Assembly (NCBI GenBank): GCA_036498905.1
Contig: DASYER010000143.1
Coordinates: 35,976 to 99,975, forward strand
Direction: 5' to 3'
DNA from: DAIDKA01 sp036498905
GTDB lineage: Bacteria; Pseudomonadota; Gammaproteobacteria; Steroidobacterales; Steroidobacteraceae
DNA: 64,000 bases
Shown here piece after piece: positions 52,878 through 61,688 of this stretch. Each line of letters opens with the position of its first letter. Within the stretch, counting starts at the first letter, position 1. Under the pieces are notes generated by a model. The model searched no databases, was not told where the DNA came from, and worked only from the letters and a program-made list of their open reading frames with translations. Made by a program: the position numbers and the translations under genes.

Positions 52878-55036
52878 TGAAGGCGCTGTGGCAGCTCAAA
52901 CACCCACAGCGACGAGGCATGTTCCTGGGGATTCTGGATCTCCGGCACGATGGTCGGGAAGGTCTGAGTTTCAATCCCGCCGTTGCCGACGACGACGGCG
53001 ATGTACTGGTGACCCTTGACGCTGTAAGAAATCGGACAGGAACTGGGCACGTCGTTCATGCGCACCTGCCAAAGTTCCCTGCCGGTGGTGTCATCGTAGG
53101 CACGCAGGAATCGATCCAGCGAACCGGAGAACACCACACCGCCCGCTGTCGCCAGCAGGCAGGTCGTTCCCGGCGCGCGCTGGCGGTCCGTCCACAGCAC
53201 CTCGTGAGTCTGCAGATTGATGGCCTCGGTGCGCCCGTACTTACCGTCCGTGTCCGGCCGCGGACGGATGGTCCAGTTATAGCCTGATGACAGATTGCCG
53301 CGCTCGCCGGGGCCGGCCGGAATCAAATCCATGCAGGATTCGACCATCGGAACGTACAGCACCTTGGTGTCCGGATTGTATGAAGTTGCATTCCAGTTGC
53401 GTCCGCCGCCCGGATGCGGACAGATCGTCACCGGTTTGCCATTCCCGACCACCACGGCCGGATTGATGCTCTTCTCGCCGGTTTTCGCATCGATGCCGCT
53501 GATCACGTTCTGGATGCCGAGGTCCTTCGAGAAAATGTACTGGCCGGTGGACGCATCCATGGCCTCGATGATGCCCATCTTCCCTGAGGTGACGATGAGC
53601 TTGCGCGTCGCGCCTGCAACGGGCAGATCAATCACCTCCTGTTCGAACGCCCAGTCGAGATCCCACTGATCATTGTGCACATGCTGGAAATGCCACATGA
53701 GCTTACCGGTGTCCGGATTCAGGGCCAGCGTGGTGTCGGTGTAGAGGCTGTCGGCGGTGATGCCAGGCTTGTTGATCGAATGCAGCAGCGGACCGGTGTC
53801 GTAGGTCTGGCCGGTACCAAAGTACGCCAGGTTCAACTTAGGATCGTAGCTGCCCGCAGTCCACACCGAGGCACCGCTGCGCTTCTCGAGCGGCAACCCG
53901 TTCCAGCTGTCGCCACCGGCCTCGCCGGGACGCGCGATGGTGTGAAAGCGCCAGGCCTCCGCACCGGTCTGAGCATCCAGCGCCACGACGGCGCCACCGC
54001 CGGGTGACTGTCCCACTACGCCGACGAGAACCCTCCCCTTCGCAACCAGCGGACCACCGGTCGTCTGCCAGCCCTGATGATAGTCAGCCACGGGCGCATC
54101 CCACACGACGGTGCCGGTTTTCACGTCCAACGCCACGATGTGATCATCCGAGGTCGGAACCAACAGCTTGTCGCCGTAGATCGCAAAGCTGCGGTGCACA
54201 GACAGGCGCGCATCGGATGGCAGCACGCGCGAGGACTGCCACAACAGATCCCCGCTTTTCGCATCGAGTGCCTGAATGGTATCGCCCCAACTGGCCACGA
54301 ACAGCACGCCGTCGTGTACCAGCGGGGTGGTCTCGTTGTGCCCGTTCGGCAAAGTCCACGCCCAGGCAACGCGAAGCTCCTGAACATTCTGCCGAGTGAT
54401 CTGCCGCAGCGGGCTGAAGCCGGTATCACTGTACGTACGCCGCCACAACAGCCAGTCGCCCGGCGGCGGATTGCGCAGCATGGCCTCGCTGACCGGTGTG
54501 ATCTGATCCAGCGGATTGGGCACGAACACTTTCGGCACGGGAGGCGACAGCGGTGACAACGGCATCATCGGCGGAGCGGGCGCGATGGCATTGCGTGGAA
54601 TGCGCAGCGCCGCCAGCACCGCGGCATCCGCTGCCAGTGGCGCCTGCACCGCCTTTGCGCCGTTGACCTGAAGGAGGTACGCGACCAGGCCGGCAGTCGC
54701 CTCGGGGCTCAATGATCCGATGGCGGTCGGTGGCATGCGGGTCTTGATGAAAGTGAACAACTCGCCGGCACTCTTGCCGCCCCAGTTGAGACTGAAGGCA
54801 TTGCCATTAAGCGGCGTCGCAAACTCACTGCCACTTAGGTTCTTGCCGTGACAATTGCCGCACTGCTGCCCATAAAGCATCTTGCCCTGGGCGGCCTGCT
54901 CGGCCGTGAAGGTCGCGAAGGGTCCGGCGGGCCGTCGCGGGGGCCGCTGCGCCTGTGCAGGTGCCTGGATGAGGACCACGGCAAGCAGCCCAAAACCTAA
55001 GGAAATTCTCACAAACCGCCCGTGCCGCATCTTCAT
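52874..55036 (-). CDS. PQQ quinoprotein with N-terminal cytochrome c
   Basis: A 720-residue exported quinohemoprotein. Signal peptide FGLLAVVLIQAPAQAQ, then an N-terminal cytochrome c (CGNCHGKNLSG with a distal Met in TRMPPTAIGSL), a proline-rich linker, and a PQQ propeller of at least seven blades (GDLLWQSSRVLPSD, GTVVWDAPVADYHQGW, LMWHFQHVHNDQWDLD, EVLWTDRQRAPGTT, ELWQVRMNDV). No vicinal Cys-Cys pair is visible, unlike the enzyme at 14667. ATG 55036 follows GGGGAAGGAAT. It is divergent from another cytochrome c-PQQ gene. The substrate is unknown but likely an alcohol, aldehyde or sugar. Confidence 0.92.
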   Translation of the reverse strand: MKMRHGRFVRISLGFGLLAVVLIQAPAQAQRPPRRPAGPFATFTAEQAAQGKMLYGQQCGNCHGKNLSGSEFATPLNGNAFSLNWGGKSAGELFTFIKTRMPPTAIGSLSPEATAGLVAYLLQVNGAKAVQAPLAADAAVLAALRIPRNAIAPAPPMMPLSPLSPPVPKVFVPNPLDQITPVSEAMLRNPPPGDWLLWRRTYSDTGFSPLRQITRQNVQELRVAWAWTLPNGHNETTPLVHDGVLFVASWGDTIQALDAKSGDLLWQSSRVLPSDARLSVHRSFAIYGDKLLVPTSDDHIVALDVKTGTVVWDAPVADYHQGWQTTGGPLVAKGRVLVGVVGQSPGGGAVVALDAQTGAEAWRFHTIARPGEAGGDSWNGLPLEKRSGASVWTAGSYDPKLNLAYFGTGQTYDTGPLLHSINKPGITADSLYTDTTLALNPDTGKLMWHFQHVHNDQWDLDWAFEQEVIDLPVAGATRKLIVTSGKMGIIEAMDASTGQYIFSKDLGIQNVISGIDAKTGEKSINPAVVVGNGKPVTICPHPGGGRNWNATSYNPDTKVLYVPMVESCMDLIPAGPGERGNLSSGYNWTIRPRPDTDGKYGRTEAINLQTHEVLWTDRQRAPGTTCLLATAGGVVFSGSLDRFLRAYDDTTGRELWQVRMNDVPSSCPISYSVKGHQYIAVVVGNGGIETQTFPTIVPEIQNPQEHASSLWVFELPQRLH

Positions 55037-55170
55037 TCCTTCCCCCCATTTTGCGGCGGCCATTCAAGCACCTAACGCTGTGACAAGGCAACGGTCCTTT
55101 GATCTCTCAACAGCCTCGCAACTGCCGTAGAATCGCCCAACGCCGGCATCGGCGACCAGGAGGGGAGCGC

Positions 55171-57006
55171 GTGTTGCAACGGGATGTGAGCAGGCGGAAC
55201 AGCGCCTTGCGCTGGGTGTTCCTGGGGGCTTTTGGCATGCACGCCGCGGGGGCCGCAGACAGCAGCGCCCCCGAGCGCACCGGAACCGAGCTGGGCTTTG
55301 CCGTGTTCCAGCAGCACTGCGTGTCCTGCCATGGCAATAAGGCCTACGAGCGCGCGCCGAGTCCGACCACTCTGCGGACCATGTCGCCGGAGCGGATCTA
55401 CACGGCCTTGACCACCGGGATCATGAAATCGGTGGGCGATACGCTGACCGAAGTGGACCGGCGCCGGGTCGCCGAATCACTGTCCGGCCAGTTCCTGGGT
55501 TCGAAACAAGCCGGCGACTCCGCCTCGATGCCGAACCATTGCGCCACCAATCCGCCTGTGCACCTCACGCCCGGCAGCGACTGGAACGGTTGGGGTAACG
55601 ACATTGCGAATACGCGCTTTCAGCCTGCCGCGGCGGCCGGCCTGACCGCAGCCACCGTTCCCAACCTGAAACTGAAGTGGGCATTCGGCTTCCCGGGTGG
55701 CACCTCGGCCTTCGGGCAACCCGCGGTGGTTGGCGGGCGTGTGTTTGTCGGCACGGACATCGGTTACATCTATTCGCTGGACGCCGCCACTGGCTGCATC
55801 TACTGGTCCTTCCGTCCCGATGCCGGTGTGCGCAACGCCATGACGGTGGGTCCCATAACGACGCATGGCAAGCATCGTTACGCCGTGTTCTTCGGCGACC
55901 TGAAGGCCAATGCCTATGCCATCGATGCGCAGACCGGGGCTGCGATCTGGAAGACTCACGTCGAGAAGAACTACGCCACCCGCGTCACTGCGGCGCCCGC
56001 GCTGTACCGGGGCAAGCTTTTCGTGCCGATCTCGGCGTGGGAAGGCTTCCAGGCGCGCGTCCTCGATTTTCCGTGCTGCACGGCCACGGGCAGTGTCAGT
56101 GAGCTGGATGCGAACACGGGTCGGATCATCTGGAAGACCTATAGCATCGCCCAACGGCCGCAGCCCACGCACAAGAACTCGCACGGCGTGCAGCAGTGGG
56201 CCCCGGCCGGAGTGCCGATATGGAATACACCAACGATTGATCCGGTTCATCATGCCGTCTACGTCGGCACCGGCGATGCATCGACCTACCCTGCCCCGCC
56301 CACCACCGATGCCATCCTCGCCCTGGACCTTGCTACCGGGAGGCGGCTATGGACGCACCAGGTGTATCCGGGCGACTCCTTCATTGTGGGATGCGCGGGA
56401 GCCGGGAAAACCGAGAACTGCCCCAAGGTGGTCGGCCCCGACTGGGACGTTCCGATGTCACCGATGCTCAAGCACCTGGACGACGGTCGCACGCTGATCG
56501 TATTCGCGACCAAGCCCGGCGACATCCTGGCCCTCGATGTGGCCAAACGCGGTGCCACGGTGTGGCACATCGATCATCCTGAGCACGGTGGTGGCGGGGC
56601 CGTGTGGGGCGGAGCGATGGACCAGAACACGGTCTATGTACCGGGTGGCCGGCGCGGCATCGCGGCATTTGACATCGCCGATGGCCAACGTAGATGGTCG
56701 ATTATTCCGGGCAGCGCGGCTGATTCGAAGATCGAATACACGGCCGCAGTCACCGCCATTCCCGGAGTGCTGTTCGTCGGCGCATCCGATGGCGGCGTGT
56801 GGGCCCTGTCCAGTGCCGATGGTCGTGCGCTGTGGAGCTATCAATCCGCGCACGCCTACAAGACGGTCAATGCAGTGCCGTCGCATGGCGGTTCGATTGC
56901 TTCCGCCGGCGCGACGGTCGCGGGGGGCATGCTGTTCGTCGGATCGGGCTATGGTGTGATCGCAGGAAGACCGGGCAATGCACTGCTCGCGTTTGGTGTG
57001 CAGTAG
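55171..57006 (+). CDS. cytochrome c-PQQ dehydrogenase, PVA-dehydrogenase-like
   Basis: A 611-residue exported protein. After the signal (WVFLGAFGMHAAGA) an N-terminal cytochrome c has CVSCHGNKAYE, followed by a PQQ-type propeller resembling polyvinyl-alcohol dehydrogenase (cytochrome): GWGNDIANTRFQPAAA, LKLKWAFGFPGGTSAFGQP, CIYWSFRPDAGVRNAM, AAIWKTHVEKNYATRVTAAP and VWHIDHPEHGGGG. A CC pair lies in DFPCCTATGS. GTG 55171 has an AGGAGGGG site; longer upstream frames are unlikely. It is divergent from the other quinoprotein with 134 bases between starts. Confidence 0.9.
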   Translation: MLQRDVSRRNSALRWVFLGAFGMHAAGAADSSAPERTGTELGFAVFQQHCVSCHGNKAYERAPSPTTLRTMSPERIYTALTTGIMKSVGDTLTEVDRRRVAESLSGQFLGSKQAGDSASMPNHCATNPPVHLTPGSDWNGWGNDIANTRFQPAAAAGLTAATVPNLKLKWAFGFPGGTSAFGQPAVVGGRVFVGTDIGYIYSLDAATGCIYWSFRPDAGVRNAMTVGPITTHGKHRYAVFFGDLKANAYAIDAQTGAAIWKTHVEKNYATRVTAAPALYRGKLFVPISAWEGFQARVLDFPCCTATGSVSELDANTGRIIWKTYSIAQRPQPTHKNSHGVQQWAPAGVPIWNTPTIDPVHHAVYVGTGDASTYPAPPTTDAILALDLATGRRLWTHQVYPGDSFIVGCAGAGKTENCPKVVGPDWDVPMSPMLKHLDDGRTLIVFATKPGDILALDVAKRGATVWHIDHPEHGGGGAVWGGAMDQNTVYVPGGRRGIAAFDIADGQRRWSIIPGSAADSKIEYTAAVTAIPGVLFVGASDGGVWALSSADGRALWSYQSAHAYKTVNAVPSHGGSIASAGATVAGGMLFVGSGYGVIAGRPGNALLAFGVQ

Positions 57007-57042
57007 CTACTAAGCAGTCAAGGCAGTACTCAAGGGGGAACG

Positions 57043-58182
57043 ATGTCGCAATCAAAAATAAGTGCCACGGCCGGTCTCATGGCGATGACGCTGGCGTTCG
57101 GCTTGTCCGGCACGGCCGCCGCGGCCTCCTGCGGGAGCCTGGACGCACCACCGACAGCAATGGTGCCGAGCACCGCCGAAGTGCTGCGCGCCGGACATCT
57201 TGGGCGTGAGATCGGTGACACCGAACCGCTCATCCATTTTTATTCGGACCTGATCGGTCTGGAATTGACCGGTGCCCGAACCGCGCCGCGGCCCTTCTTC
57301 GTCGCCCGCGGACTGCAGGAGTTTGCCGAGCTGGGCGAGGACGACGATGTCTATAAGTCCAGCAGCCGCGTCGCGCTGCTGCCCATTCCGGGGACCGCCG
57401 CCACGCCTGGTGGCACAGAAATGACCATCGAAGCGATCGAGATCAAGGGCGTGAAGTCGCGACCCTATCATCCGGCCTTGCGCGATCCGGGCGCGTCGTA
57501 CCTGAAAATCATCGTCCGCGACCTGGATAAGACGCTGGGATTGCTGAAGTCCGAGCGCTACACCGTCATCACGCCGGGCGCTGAGCCGGTGGAGCTGAAC
57601 AGCTGGCCGGGCATCACCGGCAAGGTGCGCGCGGTCATGCTGCGCGACACCGATGGGTACCCGGTGCAGCTGCTGCAGATCACTCCGGCGCCGGCCTCCA
57701 CCGCACCGGCGGACTCCAAGGTGCTGGGTGCGCGGGTCGCCATCGTGGTCGACAACCTCGAGGCCTCCTGCAAGTTCTACCAGGACCTCGCCGGACCGGA
57801 TCTGAAGTTCTGGGTGAGCCCAAAGTTCATGGGCGACAAGGCCGACGCACAGTTGACCAATACGGCCGGCCAGTTCCGCATCGCGCAGGCCATGGTGCCC
57901 GGCTCCCCGGTGGCGCTCGAGCTGATCGAGTACAAGGAGCATAACCACGCATTCAAGCGCGGCTTCATCCAGGACCCCGGCACCGCGCACTTCCTGTTCA
58001 TGGTCAAGGACACGGATGCGATCCTTGCGCGGGTCCATGCCATCAACGCGCATACCTTGAGCAAGAAGAATGACGCGACCTTCATCAGTCCGACCGTGCG
58101 CTCCATGTTCATACCCGACCCACAAGGGTTCTGGCTTGAATTCATGGACCGTGACGTGAAGAAGCAGCCTACCGCCAAATAG
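57043..58182 (+). CDS. exported two-module VOC protein
   Basis: A 379-residue protein with a signal peptide (AGLMAMTLAFGLSGTAAA) and two VOC (glyoxalase/dioxygenase-fold) modules at about 45-210 (ETEPLIHFYSDLIGLELTG-like region) and 225-370 (GARVAIVVDNLEASCKFYQDLAG, DPQGFWLEFMD). The tandem arrangement is that of extradiol-dioxygenase-like proteins, but I cannot verify an iron-ligand set. It follows the PVA-dehydrogenase-like gene by 36 bases and precedes the ManD-like gene by 32. Export of a VOC protein is unusual. Confidence 0.8.
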   Translation: MSQSKISATAGLMAMTLAFGLSGTAAAASCGSLDAPPTAMVPSTAEVLRAGHLGREIGDTEPLIHFYSDLIGLELTGARTAPRPFFVARGLQEFAELGEDDDVYKSSSRVALLPIPGTAATPGGTEMTIEAIEIKGVKSRPYHPALRDPGASYLKIIVRDLDKTLGLLKSERYTVITPGAEPVELNSWPGITGKVRAVMLRDTDGYPVQLLQITPAPASTAPADSKVLGARVAIVVDNLEASCKFYQDLAGPDLKFWVSPKFMGDKADAQLTNTAGQFRIAQAMVPGSPVALELIEYKEHNHAFKRGFIQDPGTAHFLFMVKDTDAILARVHAINAHTLSKKNDATFISPTVRSMFIPDPQGFWLEFMDRDVKKQPTAK

Positions 58183-58214
58183 TTCACAACCAGTTCCGTC
58201 AAGGAGTGGCCTCC

Positions 58215-59594
58215 ATGTCCAACAATCCAAACGGCCGCCGCGAGATGCTGAAAATGGCGATGCTGGGCGGCGGCGCGGCATTGGCCGGCCTCATGCAGGC
58301 CACGCCGGCAGCCGAGCCCTCGGCGAAGGACCAGCGCGCACAGGCTGCCGTGGATCGCGCGACGCGCGGCATGCCGGCGCCAAAGATCCGTGACATCCGT
58401 GTCTTTGGGATCGGCGGCGGCGGTGTCAACGACTCGATGGTGGTGAAGGTCGAGACCGACCAGGCCGGACTCTACGGCTGGGGTTGTGCCACCAACACTT
58501 TTCCGGGCGGGCGCTCGAAACTGGTGGCTGCCGCGGTCGAGCAGTACCTCAAACCGATGCTCATCGGGCGAACCACCGACCGCATCGAGCAGATCTGGCA
58601 GATCTGCTACATGAGCTCGTATTACAAGAACGACACTGTCCTGAACTGTGCCATCGCGGGTGTCTGCGATGCGCTGTGGGACATCAAGGGCCGACAGGCC
58701 GGCATGCCCGTCTATCAGCTGGTGGGCGGCAAGTGTCGGGACGCGGCCGACATCTACCTGCATGCGAATCTCGGTACTCAGGATCCCGGCAAGCAGCTGG
58801 TCGAATCGGCGATGAAGATGACCCAGGCCGGCGTTCGCTACATCCTGGTCGCCATGTTCGGCCGCGACGGCGCGGTGAACAATCTTTATGGTCAACCCAA
58901 GTTCGATGACGGCTCCGTAGCCTTTGATCGCGACAAGGAAATCCGCAAAATCCTCGACGCCTTCACGGTGTTCCGCAAGGAGATGCCGGCGAATATCGGC
59001 TTGTCGCTGGATGCCCATTCCATTATCGACCCGATCCGCGGCGTGCAATTCGCGAAGGACCTGGAGCAATTTCGGCTCTTCTTCTGCGAGGACCTGTTCT
59101 CGCCCGAGGAGGCCGGCCATTACGAGGTCGTGCGGCAGCAATGCGCGACACCGATGGCCATCGGCGAGCTGTGGAACAACCCGCATGAGTGGCAGCCATT
59201 GGTGCAGGCGCGGCAGATCGACTACATCCGCCATCACGTCTCACATATCGGCGGCTTCACCGCTGCCCGCAAGATCGCCGCGTTCTGTGAGAATTTCGAA
59301 GTGCGCTTCGCCTGGCATGGCGCGCCGAACTCACCGGTGGGTCATATGTGCAATCTCACCCTCGATCTGACCCATGAGAACTTCGGCATCCACGAGCATT
59401 TCGACTATCCACCCGTCGTGCAGGACATTTTCCAGGGTCGGGTGCAGATCAAGGATGGCTACGCCTGGATCAACGAGAAGCCGGGCTGGGGCATCGAGGT
59501 CGACGAGGCTCTTGCGGCCAAGCATCCGATCAACGACGAGCGTCCGAACGAGTTTCGTACTCCGGATGGCACCGTCATCGAGGGGACGGGCTAG
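58215..59594 (+). CDS. exported ManD-like enolase-superfamily enzyme
   Basis: A 459-residue member of the enolase superfamily resembling the mannonate dehydratase/RspA (ManD) group: GCATNTFPGGRSKLV, NCAIAGVCDALWDIKGR, GLSLDAHSIIDP, LFFCEDLFSPEEAGHYE, CATPMAIGELWNNPHEW and a C-terminal FAWHGAPNSPVGHMCNLTLD. The metal-ligand Asp, Glu, Glu and the catalytic His region are visible in this order. The N-terminus carries a twin-arginine-like signal (NGRREMLKMAMLGGGAALAGLM), which is unusual for this family. ATG 58215 follows AAGGAGTGG. Acid-sugar substrate not assigned. Confidence 0.87.
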   Translation: MSNNPNGRREMLKMAMLGGGAALAGLMQATPAAEPSAKDQRAQAAVDRATRGMPAPKIRDIRVFGIGGGGVNDSMVVKVETDQAGLYGWGCATNTFPGGRSKLVAAAVEQYLKPMLIGRTTDRIEQIWQICYMSSYYKNDTVLNCAIAGVCDALWDIKGRQAGMPVYQLVGGKCRDAADIYLHANLGTQDPGKQLVESAMKMTQAGVRYILVAMFGRDGAVNNLYGQPKFDDGSVAFDRDKEIRKILDAFTVFRKEMPANIGLSLDAHSIIDPIRGVQFAKDLEQFRLFFCEDLFSPEEAGHYEVVRQQCATPMAIGELWNNPHEWQPLVQARQIDYIRHHVSHIGGFTAARKIAAFCENFEVRFAWHGAPNSPVGHMCNLTLDLTHENFGIHEHFDYPPVVQDIFQGRVQIKDGYAWINEKPGWGIEVDEALAAKHPINDERPNEFRTPDGTVIEGTG

Positions 59595-59626
59595 ACGCTC
59601 CATGTCAGCCAGGCGCGGAATTGCAC

Positions 59627-60415
59627 TCAGCGGCTGTGAAAGCGCCCGGTAAGTTCGGCGACTTTGCGGAATCCTTCGGCGACTTGAGCCAGCGACCCGC
59701 CTTTGCGGTAGATGTCCTTGTCCAGGCACTGCGCAGGCGACAGTACATCCAGGATATTGTTTCTTTCCAGATCCGGCGACTCGACTCGATAAGGCCAGAG
59801 GCGCAGTGATCCTGCTGAGACCTCGTCGATGATGCAGATCTCTTCGTCGATCACGCCGTACTCTAGCTTGAAGTCGATCAGCTGGAAGCCCTGCTTCGCA
59901 AAGGCCTCCTCGAGGGTCTCGAAGGCCTTTGCATTGAGCATTCGCATGGTCGCGAATTCCTTCGAGCCTTTCTTCTTGATCAACAGGTCGACGTAACGAT
60001 CGTCCAATCTCGGGTCATGGAGCGAATCATCCTTGTAATAGAACTCGGTGACGACCGGATCGAATCGGGTTCCCTCCGGTACCGAGCCCCATTGAACGAT
60101 TGAGCCGGCGGCGACCCGTCGCGTCACGACTTCCAGATTGAGCTTCCGCTGCAGCTTCCTGACGATGACGAATCGTTCCTGCGGACTGGCGATGTAGTGC
60201 GTCGGCAGGCCGGCGCTGCGGAACAGTTCGAAGGCATCCCGGTTTACCATCCAGTCGAGTCGCGCCTTGCCCTCGATGACATCATGCTTCAGACCATCGC
60301 CGGCCGTGATGTCGTCCTTCATATACATGATGACGGCCGAAGCGTCGGCAGGATGCGCGAAAATGATCTTCGTCTTGCCCTGCGCCAGTTCCGTCAGTCC
60401 ATCGAGCTCAAGCAT
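59627..60415 (-). CDS. purC: SAICAR synthetase
   Basis: Phosphoribosylaminoimidazole-succinocarboxamide synthase, 262 residues, a purine biosynthesis step converting CAIR, aspartate and ATP to SAICAR. The ATP-grasp-like N-terminus is LAQGKTKIIFAHPADASAVI, then ITAGDGLKHDVIEGKA, VVTRRVAAGSIVQWG, TEFYYKDDSLHDP and IIDEVSAGSLRLWPY. Length and motifs match PurC. It stands alone between catabolic and regulatory genes; no other pur gene is in the window. Confidence 0.96.
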   Translation of the reverse strand: MLELDGLTELAQGKTKIIFAHPADASAVIMYMKDDITAGDGLKHDVIEGKARLDWMVNRDAFELFRSAGLPTHYIASPQERFVIVRKLQRKLNLEVVTRRVAAGSIVQWGSVPEGTRFDPVVTEFYYKDDSLHDPRLDDRYVDLLIKKKGSKEFATMRMLNAKAFETLEEAFAKQGFQLIDFKLEYGVIDEEICIIDEVSAGSLRLWPYRVESPDLERNNILDVLSPAQCLDKDIYRKGGSLAQVAEGFRKVAELTGRFHSR

Positions 60416-60453
60416 TCTTCATACCTTCATGTCCGGATTGGATCGCGCGTCCG

Positions 60454-60975
60454 TCAGCCATCGACTGGAGCGGACGGAGTCGCCAGAAGAAGCTGATAGA
60501 AACACAGATCCAACCACTTGCCGAATTTGAATCCGGCATCCCGCACGGTACCCGCATGCACGAATCCGAGTTTCACGTGAAGTGCAATGCTCGCCGCATT
60601 CGTCACATCGATGCCGCCGACGAGGGTGTGATACTGCTGTTGGGTGGCCACCTGAATCAGATGGCGCAACAGCGCCGAGCCAACGCCTTTGCCGCGCTGG
60701 CTGTGATGCACGTACACCGAATGTTCGACCGAATACTTGTAGGCAGGCCAGGCGCGGAAAGTGCCATAGGTTGCAAACCCGAGCAGGGTTCCGGTCTCAT
60801 CCACCGCGCCGGTCACCGGAAATCCACCTTCCTGCTTGGCTTTGAACCAGCCCGTCATCGACTCAAGCGCGCGGGGCTTGTAGTCATATAGGGCCGTCGA
60901 AGTAACGATGGCCTGGTTCAGAATGTCGAGAATAGCCTGGCCATGACCCGTCAAGTTGCAATTGATCAGTTCCAT
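60454..60975 (-). CDS. GNAT acetyltransferase (phosphinothricin-acetyltransferase-like)
   Basis: A 173-residue acetyltransferase of the PAT/YncA type: AILDILNQAIVTSTALYDY at the N-terminus, GFATYGTFRAWPAYKYSVEHSVYV and acetyl-CoA motif RGKGVGSALLRHLIQVA, then GFVHAGTVRDAGFKFGKWLDLCFYQ. ATG 60975 is chosen; GTG 60999 overlaps the Xre-cupin gene and is possible. Co-transcription with that upstream regulator (8-base gap from ATG) is likely. The family acetylates small amines or amino-acid analogues. Confidence 0.88.
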   Translation of the reverse strand: MELINCNLTGHGQAILDILNQAIVTSTALYDYKPRALESMTGWFKAKQEGGFPVTGAVDETGTLLGFATYGTFRAWPAYKYSVEHSVYVHHSQRGKGVGSALLRHLIQVATQQQYHTLVGGIDVTNAASIALHVKLGFVHAGTVRDAGFKFGKWLDLCFYQLLLATPSAPVDG

Positions 60976-60982
60976 GGGCTGC

Positions 60983-61585
60983 TCAACGTAGACGCTCACT
61001 ACCTACGACCACGACATAGCGAACCGGCGTCCGAGTGCGATTGTGGAACGAAATGGCGACGTTGAGCGACATCGCAAGGCAGTCATCGCGCATCAGACGA
61101 TGGGTGACTTCGCCGATGACGACGTCGAGTATTCCTTGTTGGACCCATACTTGCTGGGCCATCGGCACTTCCCGCGGCCCTGAGTCGTACGCGACCTTTG
61201 CCTTGGCCGGCAGCACGACTTCAACGATCTTGAAGGGCACGGGATAGTTCTCCGGGGAGATGTTGCGCCTTACATAGCCTGATCCCGGATCTCGCCAGGG
61301 GGTGTGATCTTCGCGTCGAGCGACAGGACTTGCCGGTGCGGCAGGATCATCGAACAGCGCCGCCAAAGATACGCCCAGTCCCGCTGCAAGCTTTTCCAGG
61401 ACCACCGCGGTCGGGCTGCTCTCTCCGCGCTCGATCAACGACAGCATCGAGCGACTCACTGCGCATTGGGTGGCCAGTGCTTCCAGCGTCAGAGCGCGTT
61501 CGGCCCTCAATCCGCGCACGCGGGTGGCAATACGCCGGTTGATATCCGAGGCGCCGCTTCCCCCTCTATCTGTTTTATTGGACAT
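60983..61585 (-). CDS. Xre-family regulator with C-terminal cupin
   Basis: A 200-residue regulator. HTH at about 18-75: RIATRVRGLRAERALTLEAL, CAVSRSMLSLIERGESSPTAVVLEKLAAGLGVSLAALF. A cupin_2-type ligand-binding half follows (about 105-198: PFKIVEVVLPAKAKVAYD, QVWVQQGILDVVIGEVTHRL and NRTRTPVRYVVVV). This architecture senses a small ligand. ATG 61585 sits immediately after a promoter-like element (61593-61622), so the mRNA may be leaderless. It probably controls the downstream acetyltransferase. Confidence 0.92.
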   Translation of the reverse strand: MSNKTDRGGSGASDINRRIATRVRGLRAERALTLEALATQCAVSRSMLSLIERGESSPTAVVLEKLAAGLGVSLAALFDDPAAPASPVARREDHTPWRDPGSGYVRRNISPENYPVPFKIVEVVLPAKAKVAYDSGPREVPMAQQVWVQQGILDVVIGEVTHRLMRDDCLAMSLNVAISFHNRTRTPVRYVVVVGSERLR

Positions 61586-61592
61586 TATATCT

Positions 61593-61622
61593 AGTATACT
61601 GGATTACACCGGCACGCTGCAA
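61593..61622 (-). promoter_or_regulatory. promoter of the Xre-cupin gene, possibly leaderless
   Basis: Read on the minus strand, TTGCAG (61622-61617) and TATACT (61598-61593) are separated by 18 bases, a good sigma-70-like pair, and the predicted start lies within a few bases of the ATG at 61585. AGTATACT (61593-61600) is also a perfect eight-base palindrome, so the regulator could bind its own -10 region. A second TATAAT overlaps the ATG itself. Confidence 0.45.
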
Positions 61623-61688
61623 TCTATGCGGGAGGGGCGCCCGGACTGTGGCGCGGGTATCATCCGCCCTACTACGGAGAAAATTCCG

